64,000 bases of DNA from Streptomyces sp. NP160 (GCF_006335115.1 NZ_VDMJ01000037.1:41992-105991); one strand, 5' to 3'; numbered from the stretch's first letter, positions 23,364 to 33,042 are shown. Notes: generated from the letters alone by a model not told the origin. Made by a program: numbers and translations.

Positions 23364-24365
23364 TCAGCGGCGGACGCTGCTCATGTCGGGGTAGCGCTCG
23401 CCGGCGGTGGCGCCGGCCGGCGCCGCCTCGTCCAGGCGAGCCAGGTCGTCCGCGGTCAGGTGGACGTCCAGCGCCCCGACGTTCTCCTCCAGGCGCGACA
23501 CCTTCGTGGTGCCGGGGATCGGGACGACGTCGGGGCCCTGGGCGAGGACCCACGCCAGCGCCAGCTGCGCCGGCGTGCAGCCCTTCTCGTCGGCGATGGC
23601 GCGCACCCGGTCGACCATGCGCAGGTTCTCGGCGAAGGCCTCGCCCTGGAAGCGGGGGTTGTTCCGGCGGAAGTCGTCCGGGGACGTGATCGCCCCGGTG
23701 AGGAACCCGCGGCCCAGCGGGGCGTACGGCACGAAGCCGATCCCCAGCTCCCGCACGGTGTCGAGCACCCCGTCGGACTCCACGTCGCGCGTCCACAGGC
23801 TCCACTCCGTCTGGAGCGCCGTGACCGGGTGGACGGCGTCAGCGCGCCGGACGGTCTCCGGCGCGGCCTCGGAGATGCCGAGGAAGCGCACCTTGCCGGC
23901 CGTCACCAGCTCGCTCATGGCGCCCCACGTCTCCTCCACCGGCACGGTCGTGTCGACCCGGTGCTGGTAGTAGAGGTCGATGTGGTCGACCCCGAGCCGC
24001 TCCAGCGACGCGTCGCAGGCGGCGCGCACGTACTCGGGTCGGCCGTTGACGCGCCGGGTGCCGTCTCCGCGCCGCTCGTTGCCGAACTTCGTGGCGAGCA
24101 CCACCTCCTCGCGGCGCGAGCCGATGGCCCGCCCGACCAGCCGCTCGTTGGTGAAGGGGCCGTACATGTCGGCGGTGTCGAGCAGCGTGATGCCCAGGTC
24201 GAGGGCGCGGTGGACGGTGCGCACCGACTCCTCGTCGTCGCGGGCGTCGGCAGAGCCGTAGAACTCGCTCATCCCCATGCAGCCGAGGCCGAGGGGTGAG
24301 ACGGACAGGTCGCGCAGGCGCCGGGGGGCGCGCTGGGCGGTGGGGTCGGTGGTCGTCACGGGCAC
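23364..24365 (-). CDS. Aldo/keto reductase (AKR13/YajO-like group)
   Basis: 333-residue NADPH-dependent (beta/alpha)8 oxidoreductase. The start [21 protein letters not shown] is typical of the AKR13/IolS-like group. The catalytic tetrad is D and Y in [15 protein letters not shown] in LATKFGN and H in [21 protein letters not shown] is the phosphate-binding end. GAGG is five bases before the GTG; an in-frame GTG two codons on is possible. It lies directly downstream of a second aldo/keto reductase on the same strand (31-base gap), so both are probably co-expressed. The substrate is unknown. Confidence 0.93.
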   Translation of the reverse strand: MPVTTTDPTAQRAPRRLRDLSVSPLGLGCMGMSEFYGSADARDDEESVRTVHRALDLGITLLDTADMYGPFTNERLVGRAIGSRREEVVLATKFGNERRGDGTRRVNGRPEYVRAACDASLERLGVDHIDLYYQHRVDTTVPVEETWGAMSELVTAGKVRFLGISEAAPETVRRADAVHPVTALQTEWSLWTRDVESDGVLDTVRELGIGFVPYAPLGRGFLTGAITSPDDFRRNNPRFQGEAFAENLRMVDRVRAIADEKGCTPAQLALAWVLAQGPDVVPIPGTTKVSRLEENVGALDVHLTADDLARLDEAAPAGATAGERYPDMSSVRR

Positions 24366-24396
24366 GACTTCCTCGATCGTCGGAGGGGGATGGGGG

Positions 24397-25428
24397 TCAG
24401 CGGCGGCGCAGCGAGGCGTCGGTGAGGGACGGCGGGGCGTAGCCGGCGTCGGCGGCGGCGAGCGTCGTGCCCGGGGGCACGATCTCGTCGATCCTGTCCA
24501 GCACGTCGTCGGTGAGCACCACGTCGACGGCGCCGAGCTGGCTCTCCAGCTGCTCCATGGTCCGCGGCCCGATGATCGGGCTGGTCACGGCCGGGTGGCG
24601 CAGCACGAACGCCAGCGCCAGGTGCACCAGCGACAGGCCGGCCTCCTCGGCGAGCACGGCGAGGGCGTCGGCGGCCTCGAGCTTGCGCTGGTTGTCCGGC
24701 AGGGACAGGTCGAAGCGCGCGGGGATGCGCTGGGCGCGGCTGGAGACCGGGGCGCTGCTCGCGTCCATGCCCTTGCGGTAGCGCCCGGTGAGCCAGCCGC
24801 CGGCCAGCGGGCTCCACGGCAGCACGCCCATGCCGTACCGCTGCGCCACGGGCAGCAGGTCGCGCTCGACCCCGCGCACGAGGATCGAGTACGGCGGCTG
24901 CTCGGTGACGTAGCGCGACAGCCCGCGCTCCTTCGCGACCCACTGGCCCTCGACCACCTCGTGGGCGGGGAACGTCGAGGAGCCGAAGTACCGGATCTTC
25001 CCGGCGCGCTGCAGGTCCGTCAGCGCCGACAGGGTCTCCTCGGTGTCCACGGTCGGGTCGGGGCGGTGGACCTGGTAGAGGTCGATCCAGTCGGTCTGGA
25101 GCCGCCGCAGGCTGTCCTCGACCTCCCTGACCAGCCAGCGCCGCGAGTTGCCCTGGCGGTTCACGCCCTCGCCCATCTGGCCGTGGGCCTTGGTGGCGAG
25201 CACCACCTCGTCGCGCCGCCCCTGCAGGGCCCTGCCGACGATCTCCTCGCTCTCGCCCTGCGCGTACACGTCGGCCGTGTCGACGAAGTTCACGCCGGCG
25301 TCGAGCGCGCGGTGGATGATCCGGACCGACTCGTCGTGGTCGGGGTTGCCCCACGCGCCGAACATCATGGCGCCGAGGCAGAGGGGGCTGACCTGGACGC
25401 CGGTGCGTCCCAGTGTGCGGGTGTCCAC
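24397..25428 (-). CDS. Aldo/keto reductase, second copy
   Basis: 343 residues beginning [21 protein letters not shown]. Tetrad residues are in [15 protein letters not shown] (D, Y), LATKAHG (K) and YQVHRPD (H). The C-terminal cofactor motif is [17 protein letters not shown]. It differs clearly from the downstream aldo/keto reductase and is closer to the YghZ/Kv-beta-like group. The GTG at 25428 matches the family N-terminus; a CAGCGT box lies eight bases upstream. It is first in a two-gene unit. Confidence 0.93.
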   Translation of the reverse strand: MDTRTLGRTGVQVSPLCLGAMMFGAWGNPDHDESVRIIHRALDAGVNFVDTADVYAQGESEEIVGRALQGRRDEVVLATKAHGQMGEGVNRQGNSRRWLVREVEDSLRRLQTDWIDLYQVHRPDPTVDTEETLSALTDLQRAGKIRYFGSSTFPAHEVVEGQWVAKERGLSRYVTEQPPYSILVRGVERDLLPVAQRYGMGVLPWSPLAGGWLTGRYRKGMDASSAPVSSRAQRIPARFDLSLPDNQRKLEAADALAVLAEEAGLSLVHLALAFVLRHPAVTSPIIGPRTMEQLESQLGAVDVVLTDDVLDRIDEIVPPGTTLAAADAGYAPPSLTDASLRRR

Positions 25429-25520
25429 GTCCGCCCACGCTGCGCCTGCTCCGGCGATCACGCACCCCGGGGCGGCGCGAGGACGACGACGGGCGCGGCC
25501 GGTCCCCGGCCGCCGCGCGG

Positions 25521-25991
25521 CTACGCGGCGGGCTGCAGCGGGTGGATGCGCAGGGCCACCTGCTCCGGCGGCGTCTTCCCGCGCCTGCGCGCCGCCGCAG
25601 CGCCGGCGCGCTGGCCGCCGAGCAGCAGCCGGCCCAGCAGCGGGTGCTTGATCTGCACGAGCAGGCGCAGCCGGCGGACCACGGCCGGGTCGACCACCAC
25701 CTCGGCGAGCGCCTCCAGCTCGGTGGCCGCGGGGTCGGCCCTCCCGCGGCGGTCGCACGGGACGAGCAGCACCCGGCCGTTGTGCCGCAGCCTCTTGACC
25801 TTGCCGGCCTGGGCGCCGGTGATGACCAGCAGGTCGCCGTCGCGGCCGCCGAGCGCGGACCTGTCCGCCACCACCCACACCGGGGTGGGCACCGGTACGC
25901 CGGTGCGGCGGAACGTCGTCAGGCGGACGTAGCTGTGACGGCTCAGCGCGATGAGCGCCGCCGAGTCGGCCGCTTCGGCGTGGATGGCCAC
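25521..25991 (-). CDS. PPOX-class F420-dependent oxidoreductase
   Basis: 156-residue split-barrel protein of the pyridoxamine-phosphate-oxidase-like superfamily, actinobacterial F420-binding type (Rv2074-like). Characteristic stretches are HSYVRLTTFRRTGVPVPTPVWVV and DGDLLVITGAQAGKVKRLRHNGRVLLVPCDRRG, where the basic strand holds the deazaflavin phosphate tail. Relatives reduce biliverdin or other unsaturated compounds with F420H2; the substrate here is open. The GTG lies six bases after TAGGGT, so the transcript should be leaderless. It is divergent from the MFS exporter. Confidence 0.9.
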   Translation of the reverse strand: MAIHAEAADSAALIALSRHSYVRLTTFRRTGVPVPTPVWVVADRSALGGRDGDLLVITGAQAGKVKRLRHNGRVLLVPCDRRGRADPAATELEALAEVVVDPAVVRRLRLLVQIKHPLLGRLLLGGQRAGAAAARRRGKTPPEQVALRIHPLQPAA

Positions 25992-25997
25992 GGCGCC

Positions 25998-26003
25998 ACC
26001 CTA
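25998..26003 (-). promoter_or_regulatory. -10 box (TAGGGT) of a leaderless promoter
   Basis: On the minus strand TAGGGT, six bases, then the GTG of the PPOX gene at 25991. Confidence 0.6.
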
Positions 26004-26091
26004 GGGCTGGGAGGATGCTCGTGGGACGACAGCGCAGCCGACCCGAGACCGCCCCGCCCACCCGCACGCCAGACCGGAGGCCGCGCACCCC

Positions 26092-27471
26092 GTGGACGCA
26101 CCCCAGCACGCCCCCAGCACCTCCGAGGGGGGCTCCACGCTCGCGGGCAGCGCTGCCGCCCGGCCCGGACCGGCGCTGCTCGCGCTGGCGATCGGCGCCT
26201 TCGCCATCGGCTCCACCGAGTTCCTCATGATGGGTCTGCTGCCCGAGATCGCCGCCGACCTGCGCGTGTCCGTGCCGGCGGTCGGCTACGCCATCTCCGC
26301 GTACGCCCTCGGCGTCGTCGTCGGCGCCCCCACGCTCACCGCCCTGTCCACGCGCTTCCCCCACCAGCGGGTGCTCACCGGCCTCATGGCCCTGTTCGTG
26401 CTCGGGCACGCGGTGACCGCGCTGGCGCCCGGGTACGACGGCCTGCTCGTGGGCCGCTTCGTCACGGGCCTCTCGCACGGGTCCTTCTTCGGCGTGGCCG
26501 CCGTCGTGGCGAGCCGGCTCGCGCCGCCCGGGAAGGCGGCCAGCGCCATCAGCCGCGTCTTCACCGGCCTCACGGTGGCGCAGGTGCTCGGCGTGCCCGT
26601 CGGCACGCTGCTCGGCCAGCAGCTGGGGTGGCGCTGGGCCTTCGCCGCCATCGGCCTGCTCGGCGTGGCCACCGCCCTCGCGGTGCTGCGCTGGGTGCCG
26701 CTGCGCCGCGACACCGCCACGCCCCTGCGCCGCGAGATGGCGGACCTGGTCCGCCCGCAGGTGCTGCTGACGCTGGCGGCCACGGCCATCGGCACCGGCG
26801 GGCTGTTCGCCGTCTACAGCTACGTCGCCCCGATCCTCACCGACGTCGCCGGCTTCTCCGCGGGCGCGGTGGCGTGGGTGCTCGTGGTCTACGGGCTGGG
26901 CACGGTCGCCGGGACCCTGCTGGGCGGGCGCACCGCCGACAGGTTCCCCGAGGGCTCGGTGGTGCTCGGGCTGCTGGGCCTGGGCGCGGCGTGCCTGCTG
27001 CTCCTGGCGCTGTCGGGCTCGAAGGCCGGCGCGCTGGTGGCGCTGGTCGTCTTCGCCGTCCTGGCGTTCTTCGTGGGCCCGGCCCTGATGAACCGCACCA
27101 TCTCCGTGGCGCCGGGTTCCGGCCTCATGGCCTCGGCGTTCAACCAGGCCGCCTTCAACGCCGCCAACGCCCTCGGCGCCGCCGCCGGCGCCCAGGTGCT
27201 GGCCGCGGGGTTCGGGCTGCGCGCCACGATGGTGGTGGGCGCGGGGCTGGCCGCGGCGGGCTCGCTGGTGGCGCTCGTGGCGGTCGTGCTGCTGCACGGC
27301 GCGCCGCAGCCCGCGGCGCGCCTGGCCGAGGTGGCGCGGGCGCGCGCAGCCCGCCGCGCGGCGGAGCACGAGCCGTCGCTGGTGCTGGAGGCGCTGCGCC
27401 TGGCGGGGGAGGCCGGCGCCACCTCCTGCGTGGCCGCCGTCCGCCTCTCCGAGCCCGCACCCCGCAGCTGA
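26092..27471 (+). CDS. MFS exporter, DHA1/AraJ-like
   Basis: 459 residues with 12 predicted membrane segments. The first helix pair, IGAFAIGSTEFLMMGLLPEIAADL, and the later GRFVTGLSHGSFFG match the AraJ/YdhP/NepI branch of drug:H+ antiporters. The cytoplasmic loop between helices 6 and 7 is short, and a basic C-terminal tail follows the last helix. Substrate specificity cannot be read from the sequence. The N-terminal 20 residues before the first helix are Pro/Ser-rich, so the true start may be slightly downstream of the GTG at 26092. Confidence 0.9.
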   Translation: MDAPQHAPSTSEGGSTLAGSAAARPGPALLALAIGAFAIGSTEFLMMGLLPEIAADLRVSVPAVGYAISAYALGVVVGAPTLTALSTRFPHQRVLTGLMALFVLGHAVTALAPGYDGLLVGRFVTGLSHGSFFGVAAVVASRLAPPGKAASAISRVFTGLTVAQVLGVPVGTLLGQQLGWRWAFAAIGLLGVATALAVLRWVPLRRDTATPLRREMADLVRPQVLLTLAATAIGTGGLFAVYSYVAPILTDVAGFSAGAVAWVLVVYGLGTVAGTLLGGRTADRFPEGSVVLGLLGLGAACLLLLALSGSKAGALVALVVFAVLAFFVGPALMNRTISVAPGSGLMASAFNQAAFNAANALGAAAGAQVLAAGFGLRATMVVGAGLAAAGSLVALVAVVLLHGAPQPAARLAEVARARAARRAAEHEPSLVLEALRLAGEAGATSCVAAVRLSEPAPRS

Positions 27472-27513
27472 CGCCGCCTCGCCGGCAGGGGCGCGGGGGG
27501 TGAGGATCGGGCG

Positions 27514-28392
27514 GTGCCCGAGGGAGACACCGTCGCGCGGCTCGCGCAGCGCATGCGCCCGCTGCTCGAGGGCCGCACCCTCGTCCATGGCCGGCTCAAC
27601 GTGCCCGCGCACGCCACCGCCGACCTCGCCGGCGCCCGCGTGCTCGGCATCGCCACCCACGGCAAGCACCTCCTGACCCGCCTCGACCTCGCCGGCGAGG
27701 CGCTCACCCTCCACACGCACCTGCTCATGGACGGGGAGTGGGCGCTGCTCGGCCCCGGCAGGCGGCTGCCCTCCCGCCTGGTGCCCGACGTGCGCGTGCT
27801 GCTGGTCACCGACGAGCAGCGCACCGCCGCGGGCCTGCGCATGCCGGTGGTGGAGCTGCTGCGCACCGCCGACGAGGACCGCGCCACCGGCCACCTGGGC
27901 CCGGACCTGCTCGACCCCGCGCTCGACGTGCCCGCCGCCGCGGCCCGCCTGCTGTCGGACCCGGCGCGCCCGCTCGCCGCGGCCCTGCTCGACCAGCGGC
28001 TCGTCGCCGGCCTGGGCAACCTGTGGGCCAACGAGCTGTGCTTCCTGACCGGGCGCAGCCCGTGGACGCCCGTCGCAGACCTGGGTGAGGACGGCGCGCG
28101 GCGCCTGGTGGTGCGCGCCGCCCGCGCGCTGCGCGCCTCGGCGAGCGGCGTCACCGGCTACCAGGTGACCACCGGCAACACCCGCCCCGGCCAGGAGCAC
28201 TGGGTGGCCGGACGGGCCGGCCAGCCCTGCCGGCGGTGCGGCACCCGGGTCGAGGTGGTCGCCGAGGTGCCCGGCGCGGCGCGGGCGTTCGGCGAGGACG
28301 ACGACGCGGCCACCGGCGTCCGCCGCCGCACCTGGTGGTGCCCCCACTGCCAGCCGGGGCCGTCCCCCCTGGACCGCGCCGGCCGGCCCTAG
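27514..28392 (+). CDS. nei2: Fpg/Nei family DNA glycosylase (Nei2-like)
   Basis: 292-residue base-excision repair enzyme. After the initiator comes PEGDTV: Pro is the catalytic N-terminus, Glu the second catalytic residue, and the PEGDTV form marks actinobacterial Nei2/endonuclease VIII. The helix-two-turn-helix holds LLDQRLVAGLGNLWANELCF. The C-terminal zinc finger is CRRCG...WWCPHC, with an acidic loop (FGEDDDAATG) inserted between the cysteine pairs. It removes oxidised pyrimidines. The GTG follows GAGGAT by six bases. Its TAG stop codon forms the first three bases of the next gene's -10 box. Confidence 0.92.
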   Translation: MPEGDTVARLAQRMRPLLEGRTLVHGRLNVPAHATADLAGARVLGIATHGKHLLTRLDLAGEALTLHTHLLMDGEWALLGPGRRLPSRLVPDVRVLLVTDEQRTAAGLRMPVVELLRTADEDRATGHLGPDLLDPALDVPAAAARLLSDPARPLAAALLDQRLVAGLGNLWANELCFLTGRSPWTPVADLGEDGARRLVVRAARALRASASGVTGYQVTTGNTRPGQEHWVAGRAGQPCRRCGTRVEVVAEVPGAARAFGEDDDAATGVRRRTWWCPHCQPGPSPLDRAGRP

Positions 28393-28395
28393 GGT
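28390..28395 (+). promoter_or_regulatory. -10 box (TAGGGT) overlapping a stop codon
   Basis: TAGGGT starts with the TAG stop of the glycosylase gene; seven bases later is the GTG (28403) of the phosphoribosyltransferase. Confidence 0.6.
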
Positions 28396-28402
28396 GGCGG
28401 GC

Positions 28403-28888
28403 GTGACGAGCGACGCCCCCCGCGAGGTGCTGACCTGGGACCTGTTCGGGACGGCGGTGCGCGAGCTGGCGCAGCAGGTCGCCGACAGCGGCTACGAGCC
28501 CGAGGTGGTCCTCGCGATCGCCCGCGGCGGGCTCGTCCCCGGCGGTGCCCTCGCGTACGCCCTCGGGGTGAAGAACACCGCCGTGATGAACGTGGAGTTC
28601 TACACCGGCGTCGACGAGCGCCTGCCCGTCCCGGTGGTGCTGCCGCCGGTCCTGCAGGCCGTCGACATCGCGGGCAGCCGCGTGCTCGTCGTCGACGACG
28701 TCGCCGACTCCGGCCGGACGCTGCGCATGGTGCTCGACTTCTGCGCCGGCCACGTCAGCGAGGTCCGCAGCGCGGTCATCTACGACAAGCCCCGCTCCAT
28801 CGTCGCCTGCGAGTACGTGTGGAAGCGCACCGACCGCTGGATCGACTTCCCCTGGTCAGCCCAGGGCCCCGTCACCGCGGGGGAATGA
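28403..28888 (+). CDS. Phosphoribosyltransferase domain protein
   Basis: 161-residue type I phosphoribosyltransferase. The PRPP loop is VLVVDDVADSGRTLRMV. Upstream, VLAIARGGLVPGGALAYALGV supplies the pyrophosphate-binding loop, and AVIYDKPRS and WIDFPWS close the fold. It resembles small xanthine/guanine-type enzymes and the stand-alone PRTases of archaea and actinobacteria, so the base used is uncertain. The start was set at 28403, seven bases after TAGGGT; the in-frame GTG at 28394 lies inside that box. It converges with selB, whose stop is 17 bases before this gene's end. Confidence 0.88.
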   Translation: MTSDAPREVLTWDLFGTAVRELAQQVADSGYEPEVVLAIARGGLVPGGALAYALGVKNTAVMNVEFYTGVDERLPVPVVLPPVLQAVDIAGSRVLVVDDVADSGRTLRMVLDFCAGHVSEVRSAVIYDKPRSIVACEYVWKRTDRWIDFPWSAQGPVTAGE

Positions 28889-30785
28889 GGGCGCGCGTTC
28901 CGTCGGGGTGCCGACGCGTGGCACCGCGCCGGTCCAGCAGCTCCAGCAGGGGGACGACGACGCGGCGCGTGGTGGCCAGGGCCCGCCGCGCCTCGCTCGC
29001 GGTGAACACCGCTGACGCGTCCTCGAGGTGCGCCGCCAGCACCGAAGGCGCCGCCTGCACGGCACCAGCCGCCAGGTAGACGCCCTCGGCCACGCGCTCC
29101 AGCGCCCCCGCGCGCACCGCGGCCGCCAGCTCACGGGACCCCAGCCCCAGGTCGCGCAGCCGGTGCGCCTCCGGCGCCGCGTACGGCTCGCGGCTCAGGT
29201 CAGCCAGCACCTGCGCCACGGCCCTCTCCACCGCGGGCGGCAGCGCCGGGCCGGCCGGAGCGCCGCCAGCCACGAGTCGCCCCTCCCTCACTGCCAGCGG
29301 CGGACGGGCCCCGCCCGCGGACGCCACCGGCGTCCCCGCCGTCGCCGGGGACCTCACCAGCGCCGCCACCAGACCCGCAGAGGCCAGCCCGAGCCGGCGC
29401 CGCACCACCTCCACCGGCGGGCCGGGCTCCAGCGGGTGCTCGCGCAGGTGCGCGGCCACCTCCCCGGCCAGCCGTCCCCGGAGGGCGTCCGCGAGGGCCG
29501 GTGAGAGGAGGTGGTCCCCGTCGGCGAGCACGCCCGGTGCGGCGGCCAGCGCCTCCACGGCCTCGCGCCGCAGCCCCAGCGCGTGCAGCTGCGAGCCGGT
29601 CACCTGCCCGCGGCGGTCCAGCTCTCCGGCGGGGTCGCCCCCCACGGCCGACGCCCCACTGAGCCCGGCCAGCACCGCCGCGCGCTCGCGCGCGGCGCCC
29701 CGGCGCGACAGGGACGGCGGCACGGGGTCCAGCACCAGCGCCGCCGCCAGCACCCGGTGGCCGCCGGGGTCGCGGACCAGACCGCGGTCACCGGTGCGCA
29801 GCGGCAACGGGGACGCCAGCGACAGCCGCGCGTGCCGCCCTCCGAGGGGGCGGACGCGCACGGGCACGGTGGCGGTCCCGAGGTGCAGCACGAGGTGCTC
29901 GGGCCAGCGGTCCTCGCCACCGGCGCCGTCCCCGTCCCCCCTACCGGGGACGGGCAGCAGCCGGACGTCCGCGCTCGTCGTCGTCGTGGTGGTGCCCGGG
30001 GTGCTCAGCGCGGTGCCGCGGCGGACGGCGCCGGCCGCCACCCCGCGCAGGTTCAGCGCCACCCGCGCCGGTCCCGCGGCGACGGCGACGGGGGTGTCGA
30101 GGGTCTGCAGGCCGCGGACTCTGACTCGCGTGCCGTCGGGAAGGGCGAGCTCGTCGCCCGCGGTCACGGTGCCGGCGGCCAGCGTGCCCGTGACCACGGT
30201 GCCCGCGCCGCGGACGGTGAAGCTGCGGTCCACCCACAGGCGCACGGGTGCGGTCGGGTCGGGCCGGGGGGCGGCGGCCAGCACGCGGGCCAGGGCGGTG
30301 CGCAGCGCCGGCAGGCCCTCGCCGGTGACCGCGCTCGCCTCGACCCGGACCAGGCCCTCCAGGCCCGTGCCCTCCAGCTCGCGGGCCGCCCGCGCCAGGA
30401 CGCGGTCGCGCTGGGCGCGGTCGGCGAGGTCGGCGCGGGAGAGCACCAGGAGGCCGCGGCGCACGCCGAGCGCCGCGAGGGCGTCGACGTGCTCGCCCGT
30501 CTGGGGCATCCACCCGCCGTCGGCGGCCACGACGAGCACCACGGCGGGCACCTGGCCGACGCCGGCGAGCATGGTCGGCACGAACCTCTCGTGGCCGGGG
30601 ACGTCGACGAACGCGACGTCGTCCTGGCCGTCCTCGAAGTCCAGGCGGGTCCGCACGAAGCCGAGGTCGGTGGTCATGCCGCGCCGCTGCTCCTCGGCGA
30701 GCCTGTCGGGGTCGGTGCCCGTCAGGGCGCGCAGCAGCGCGGACTTGCCGTGGTCGACGTGCCCGGCGGTGGCGACGACGTGCAC
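28872..30785 (-). CDS. selB: Selenocysteine-specific elongation factor SelB
   Basis: 637-residue translational GTPase that carries Sec-tRNA-Sec to UGA codons marked by a SECIS hairpin. G1 is GHVDHGK (8-14), G3 DVPGHE (61-66), and the G4 position reads SRAD in place of NKxD. The EF-Tu-like domains 2 and 3 follow (WVDRSFTVRGAGTVVTGTL). The C-terminal third is a set of winged helices that bind SECIS RNA, ending with LAHLEDASAVFTASEARRAL. The GTG start directly abuts the SelA stop (TGAGTG), so selA-selB is one operon. The matching target, a Sec codon with a GGUCU-loop SECIS, is in the formate dehydrogenase gene of this window. The last 17 bases overlap the convergent phosphoribosyltransferase gene. 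Confidence 0.95.
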   Translation of the reverse strand: MHVVATAGHVDHGKSALLRALTGTDPDRLAEEQRRGMTTDLGFVRTRLDFEDGQDDVAFVDVPGHERFVPTMLAGVGQVPAVVLVVAADGGWMPQTGEHVDALAALGVRRGLLVLSRADLADRAQRDRVLARAARELEGTGLEGLVRVEASAVTGEGLPALRTALARVLAAAPRPDPTAPVRLWVDRSFTVRGAGTVVTGTLAAGTVTAGDELALPDGTRVRVRGLQTLDTPVAVAAGPARVALNLRGVAAGAVRRGTALSTPGTTTTTTSADVRLLPVPGRGDGDGAGGEDRWPEHLVLHLGTATVPVRVRPLGGRHARLSLASPLPLRTGDRGLVRDPGGHRVLAAALVLDPVPPSLSRRGAARERAAVLAGLSGASAVGGDPAGELDRRGQVTGSQLHALGLRREAVEALAAAPGVLADGDHLLSPALADALRGRLAGEVAAHLREHPLEPGPPVEVVRRRLGLASAGLVAALVRSPATAGTPVASAGGARPPLAVREGRLVAGGAPAGPALPPAVERAVAQVLADLSREPYAAPEAHRLRDLGLGSRELAAAVRAGALERVAEGVYLAAGAVQAAPSVLAAHLEDASAVFTASEARRALATTRRVVVPLLELLDRRGATRRHPDGTRALIPPR

Positions 30786-32243
30786 TCAGGCGTCCCGGCG
30801 GACGAAGACGCCGGGGTCCGCCACCGCGCGGGCGGCGAGCCGCACGGCCAGGCGCAGTGCCCCCCAGTCGTCCTGGGGGACGGCGCGCAGGTCGAGCAGG
30901 CAGCGCCCTCCCTCCACACGGGTCAGCACGGGCGCGCCCACCGGCCCCGGGTCCCGGGCGGCGACCGGGCCGAGCTCGGTGGGGACGGCGCGGCGCGGGT
31001 GGCGCAGCGGCTCGGCGAACGCCGCCGGCAGGCTGAGGGCCACCGAGGGCAGGACGACGCCGGGGGCCCCGCCCCCGCCGACCACGGCCTCGCTGTCGAC
31101 CACGTGGACGTCGAGCTCGGGGTCGGCCGTCCGCATGACCGCCGCGCAGTGGCGCGCCCGCTCCCGCAGCCCGTCGACGTCGGCCTCGAGCGCCGCGAGG
31201 ACCGGGGGAGGCGGGCCGGTGAGCGTGGCCTCCAGCGCGGCGAGCGTGAGCTTGTCCACGCGCAGCGCACGGGCCAGGGGGTGGCGGCGCAGCCGCTCCA
31301 CGAGGTCCGCGCGTCCCAGGACGAGCCCGGCCTGCGGGCCGCCGAGCAGCTTGTCGCCGCTGGCGGTGACCAGGTCCGCACCGGCCCGCAGGGCGGTGGC
31401 GGCGTCGGGCTCGTCGGGGAGGTCGCGGCGCGGGGCGAGCAGCCCGGAGCCGGTGTCGACGAGCAGCGGCACCGGGCCCCCCGGAGCCGCGGCGCAGACG
31501 CGGGCGAGGTCGGTGGTGCTCGGCGCGGAGGTGAAGCCCTCCACGCGGAAGTTCGACGGGTGCACCTTCATCACCAGGCCCACGCGACGGCCCTCGCGCT
31601 CGGCGGCCTCGAACGCCGCCGCCACGTCAGCGGCGGTGGTGCGGTTGGTGGTGCCGACCTCGCGCAGCCGGGCCCCGGTGGAGGCGACCAGCTCGTGCAG
31701 CCGGAACCCGTCGCCGACCTCCACCATCTCCCCGCGGCTCATGACGACGTCGCGGTCGAGCCCGCCCCCCGCCAGCGCCGTGGCGGCGAGCACCAGGGCG
31801 GCGGCTCCGTTGTTGACCACGTGCACGGCCTCGGCGTCGGGGACGGCGGCGGCCAGAGCGCCCGTGGCGCCGCGGCCGCGGCGGGCGCGGCGCCCGGTGG
31901 CGAGGTCCAGCTCGACGTCGGTGGTGCCGGCGGCGTCGACCACCGCCTGCACCGCGGCCTGCGACAGGGCCGCCCGGCCCAGGTTGGTGTGCAGCAGCAC
32001 GCCGGTGGCGTTGATGACCGGTCGCAGCGTGGACGCGGTGGGCGGCAGGTCGGCCAGGACGGCCGCGACGACGACGTCGAGGTCCGGGTCGAGGGCTCCG
32101 TCCCGCACGCGCTGCTGGGCGCGGCCGACGGCGGCGCGCACCAGCGAGCGGCCGAGGCGCTGCCGCGCCTCGGCGAGGGCGGGGGAGTCGAGCACCGCGT
32201 CGGTGCGCGGCACCTGGCGGCGGACGTCGGGACCGGGCGGCAC
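30786..32243 (-). CDS. selA: L-seryl-tRNA(Sec) selenium transferase SelA
   Basis: 485-residue PLP enzyme that converts Ser-tRNA-Sec to Sec-tRNA-Sec using selenophosphate. The PLP lysine is in TASGDKLLGGPQAGL (K298). Other family landmarks are INATGVLLHTNLGRAALS and HPSNFRVEGFTS. The start was placed at the second of two adjacent GTG codons, since that gives the six-base spacing from TAGGGT seen at other leaderless genes; the first GTG (32246) would add one residue. It is the first gene of the selA-selB operon. Confidence 0.95.
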   Translation of the reverse strand: MPPGPDVRRQVPRTDAVLDSPALAEARQRLGRSLVRAAVGRAQQRVRDGALDPDLDVVVAAVLADLPPTASTLRPVINATGVLLHTNLGRAALSQAAVQAVVDAAGTTDVELDLATGRRARRGRGATGALAAAVPDAEAVHVVNNGAAALVLAATALAGGGLDRDVVMSRGEMVEVGDGFRLHELVASTGARLREVGTTNRTTAADVAAAFEAAEREGRRVGLVMKVHPSNFRVEGFTSAPSTTDLARVCAAAPGGPVPLLVDTGSGLLAPRRDLPDEPDAATALRAGADLVTASGDKLLGGPQAGLVLGRADLVERLRRHPLARALRVDKLTLAALEATLTGPPPPVLAALEADVDGLRERARHCAAVMRTADPELDVHVVDSEAVVGGGGAPGVVLPSVALSLPAAFAEPLRHPRRAVPTELGPVAARDPGPVGAPVLTRVEGGRCLLDLRAVPQDDWGALRLAVRLAARAVADPGVFVRRDA

Positions 32244-32249
32244 CACCTC

Positions 32250-32255
32250 ACCCTA
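32250..32255 (-). promoter_or_regulatory. -10 box (TAGGGT) of the selAB operon
   Basis: On the minus strand TAGGGT, six bases (GAGGTG), then the selA GTG at 32243. Confidence 0.6.
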
Positions 32256-32319
32256 GGAAGCGCCCGCGGTCCGCGCGCTCCCGCTCCACCGGTCCGCGCC
32301 CCACCGCGCCGGTGGCCGC

Positions 32320-33042
32320 TCAGCTGCCCAGCTGGCCGACGGCGTGGGAGACCACCAGCAGCGACGTCATGAGGGCCGCCGTCGCCTCCACGCCCATGAG
32401 CGCCTTCGCGGGGTGCGTGAGCGGCATGGTGTCGGTGGGCGAGAAGGCGCTCGAGCCGCTCAGCGAGAGGTAGAGGTAGTCGCCGAAGCGGGGGGTCCAG
32501 TCCGACCCCTCGCTGGAGCCGCGCGCCACCTCGACCACCGTGTGGAGGTTCTCGTCCTGGGAGAAGCGCCAGTCGGCCCCCGGCAGCTCGGCACGGCCGA
32601 GGGTGGCGCGGGAGACCGGGCCTCCGCGGTCCAGCTCCCAGTAGAGGACGGCGAACCCGAGCACGCCGGTGGTCCAGATCGCCAGCGCTGCAGCGAGCTC
32701 GCTGCCACCGCTGTGGGAGCCGCCGGAGACGAGCTCGTGGACGGAGCGGGCGAGGGCGACCAGGTTGGTGACCACCACCAGGGTGGTCAGCGCCAGGGCC
32801 GCGCTGCGCGAGGTGCGCGTCTGGCGCGTCAGGCGGACGGGGTTGCCGGCGACGATGGCGACGAGGAGGACCGCTTCGAGGGCGGGCACCAGCCAGCGCT
32901 CACCGAGGAGGAGGCGGTGCGGCAGCAGCGCGTACAGCGTCCCGGCCAGGACGAGGGCCAGCGCCGGTGGCCACCGCAGCTCCCCGCGGCGTCCCCGGGG
33001 CGGACCGGTCGTGATGGTGCCTGAGCGCCCCCCGCGTCTCAC
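32320..33042 (-). CDS. DUF1345-like integral membrane protein
   Basis: 240 residues, five or six membrane segments. The C-terminal part, FGDYLYLSLSGSSAFSPTDTMPLTHPAKALM, is typical of a group of actinobacterial membrane proteins related to DUF1345; the last two helices and this re-entrant-looking stretch resemble a two-helix channel, but no K+ selectivity filter is present. Function unknown. Its GTG overlaps the stop of a five-codon mini-ORF as GTGA, the last of a ladder of three such ORFs in a leader of about 95 bases. That leader begins at a TAGCGT box and can form competing hairpins, so this gene looks post-transcriptionally regulated. Confidence 0.75.
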   Translation of the reverse strand: MRRGGRSGTITTGPPRGRRGELRWPPALALVLAGTLYALLPHRLLLGERWLVPALEAVLLVAIVAGNPVRLTRQTRTSRSAALALTTLVVVTNLVALARSVHELVSGGSHSGGSELAAALAIWTTGVLGFAVLYWELDRGGPVSRATLGRAELPGADWRFSQDENLHTVVEVARGSSEGSDWTPRFGDYLYLSLSGSSAFSPTDTMPLTHPAKALMGVEATAALMTSLLVVSHAVGQLGS

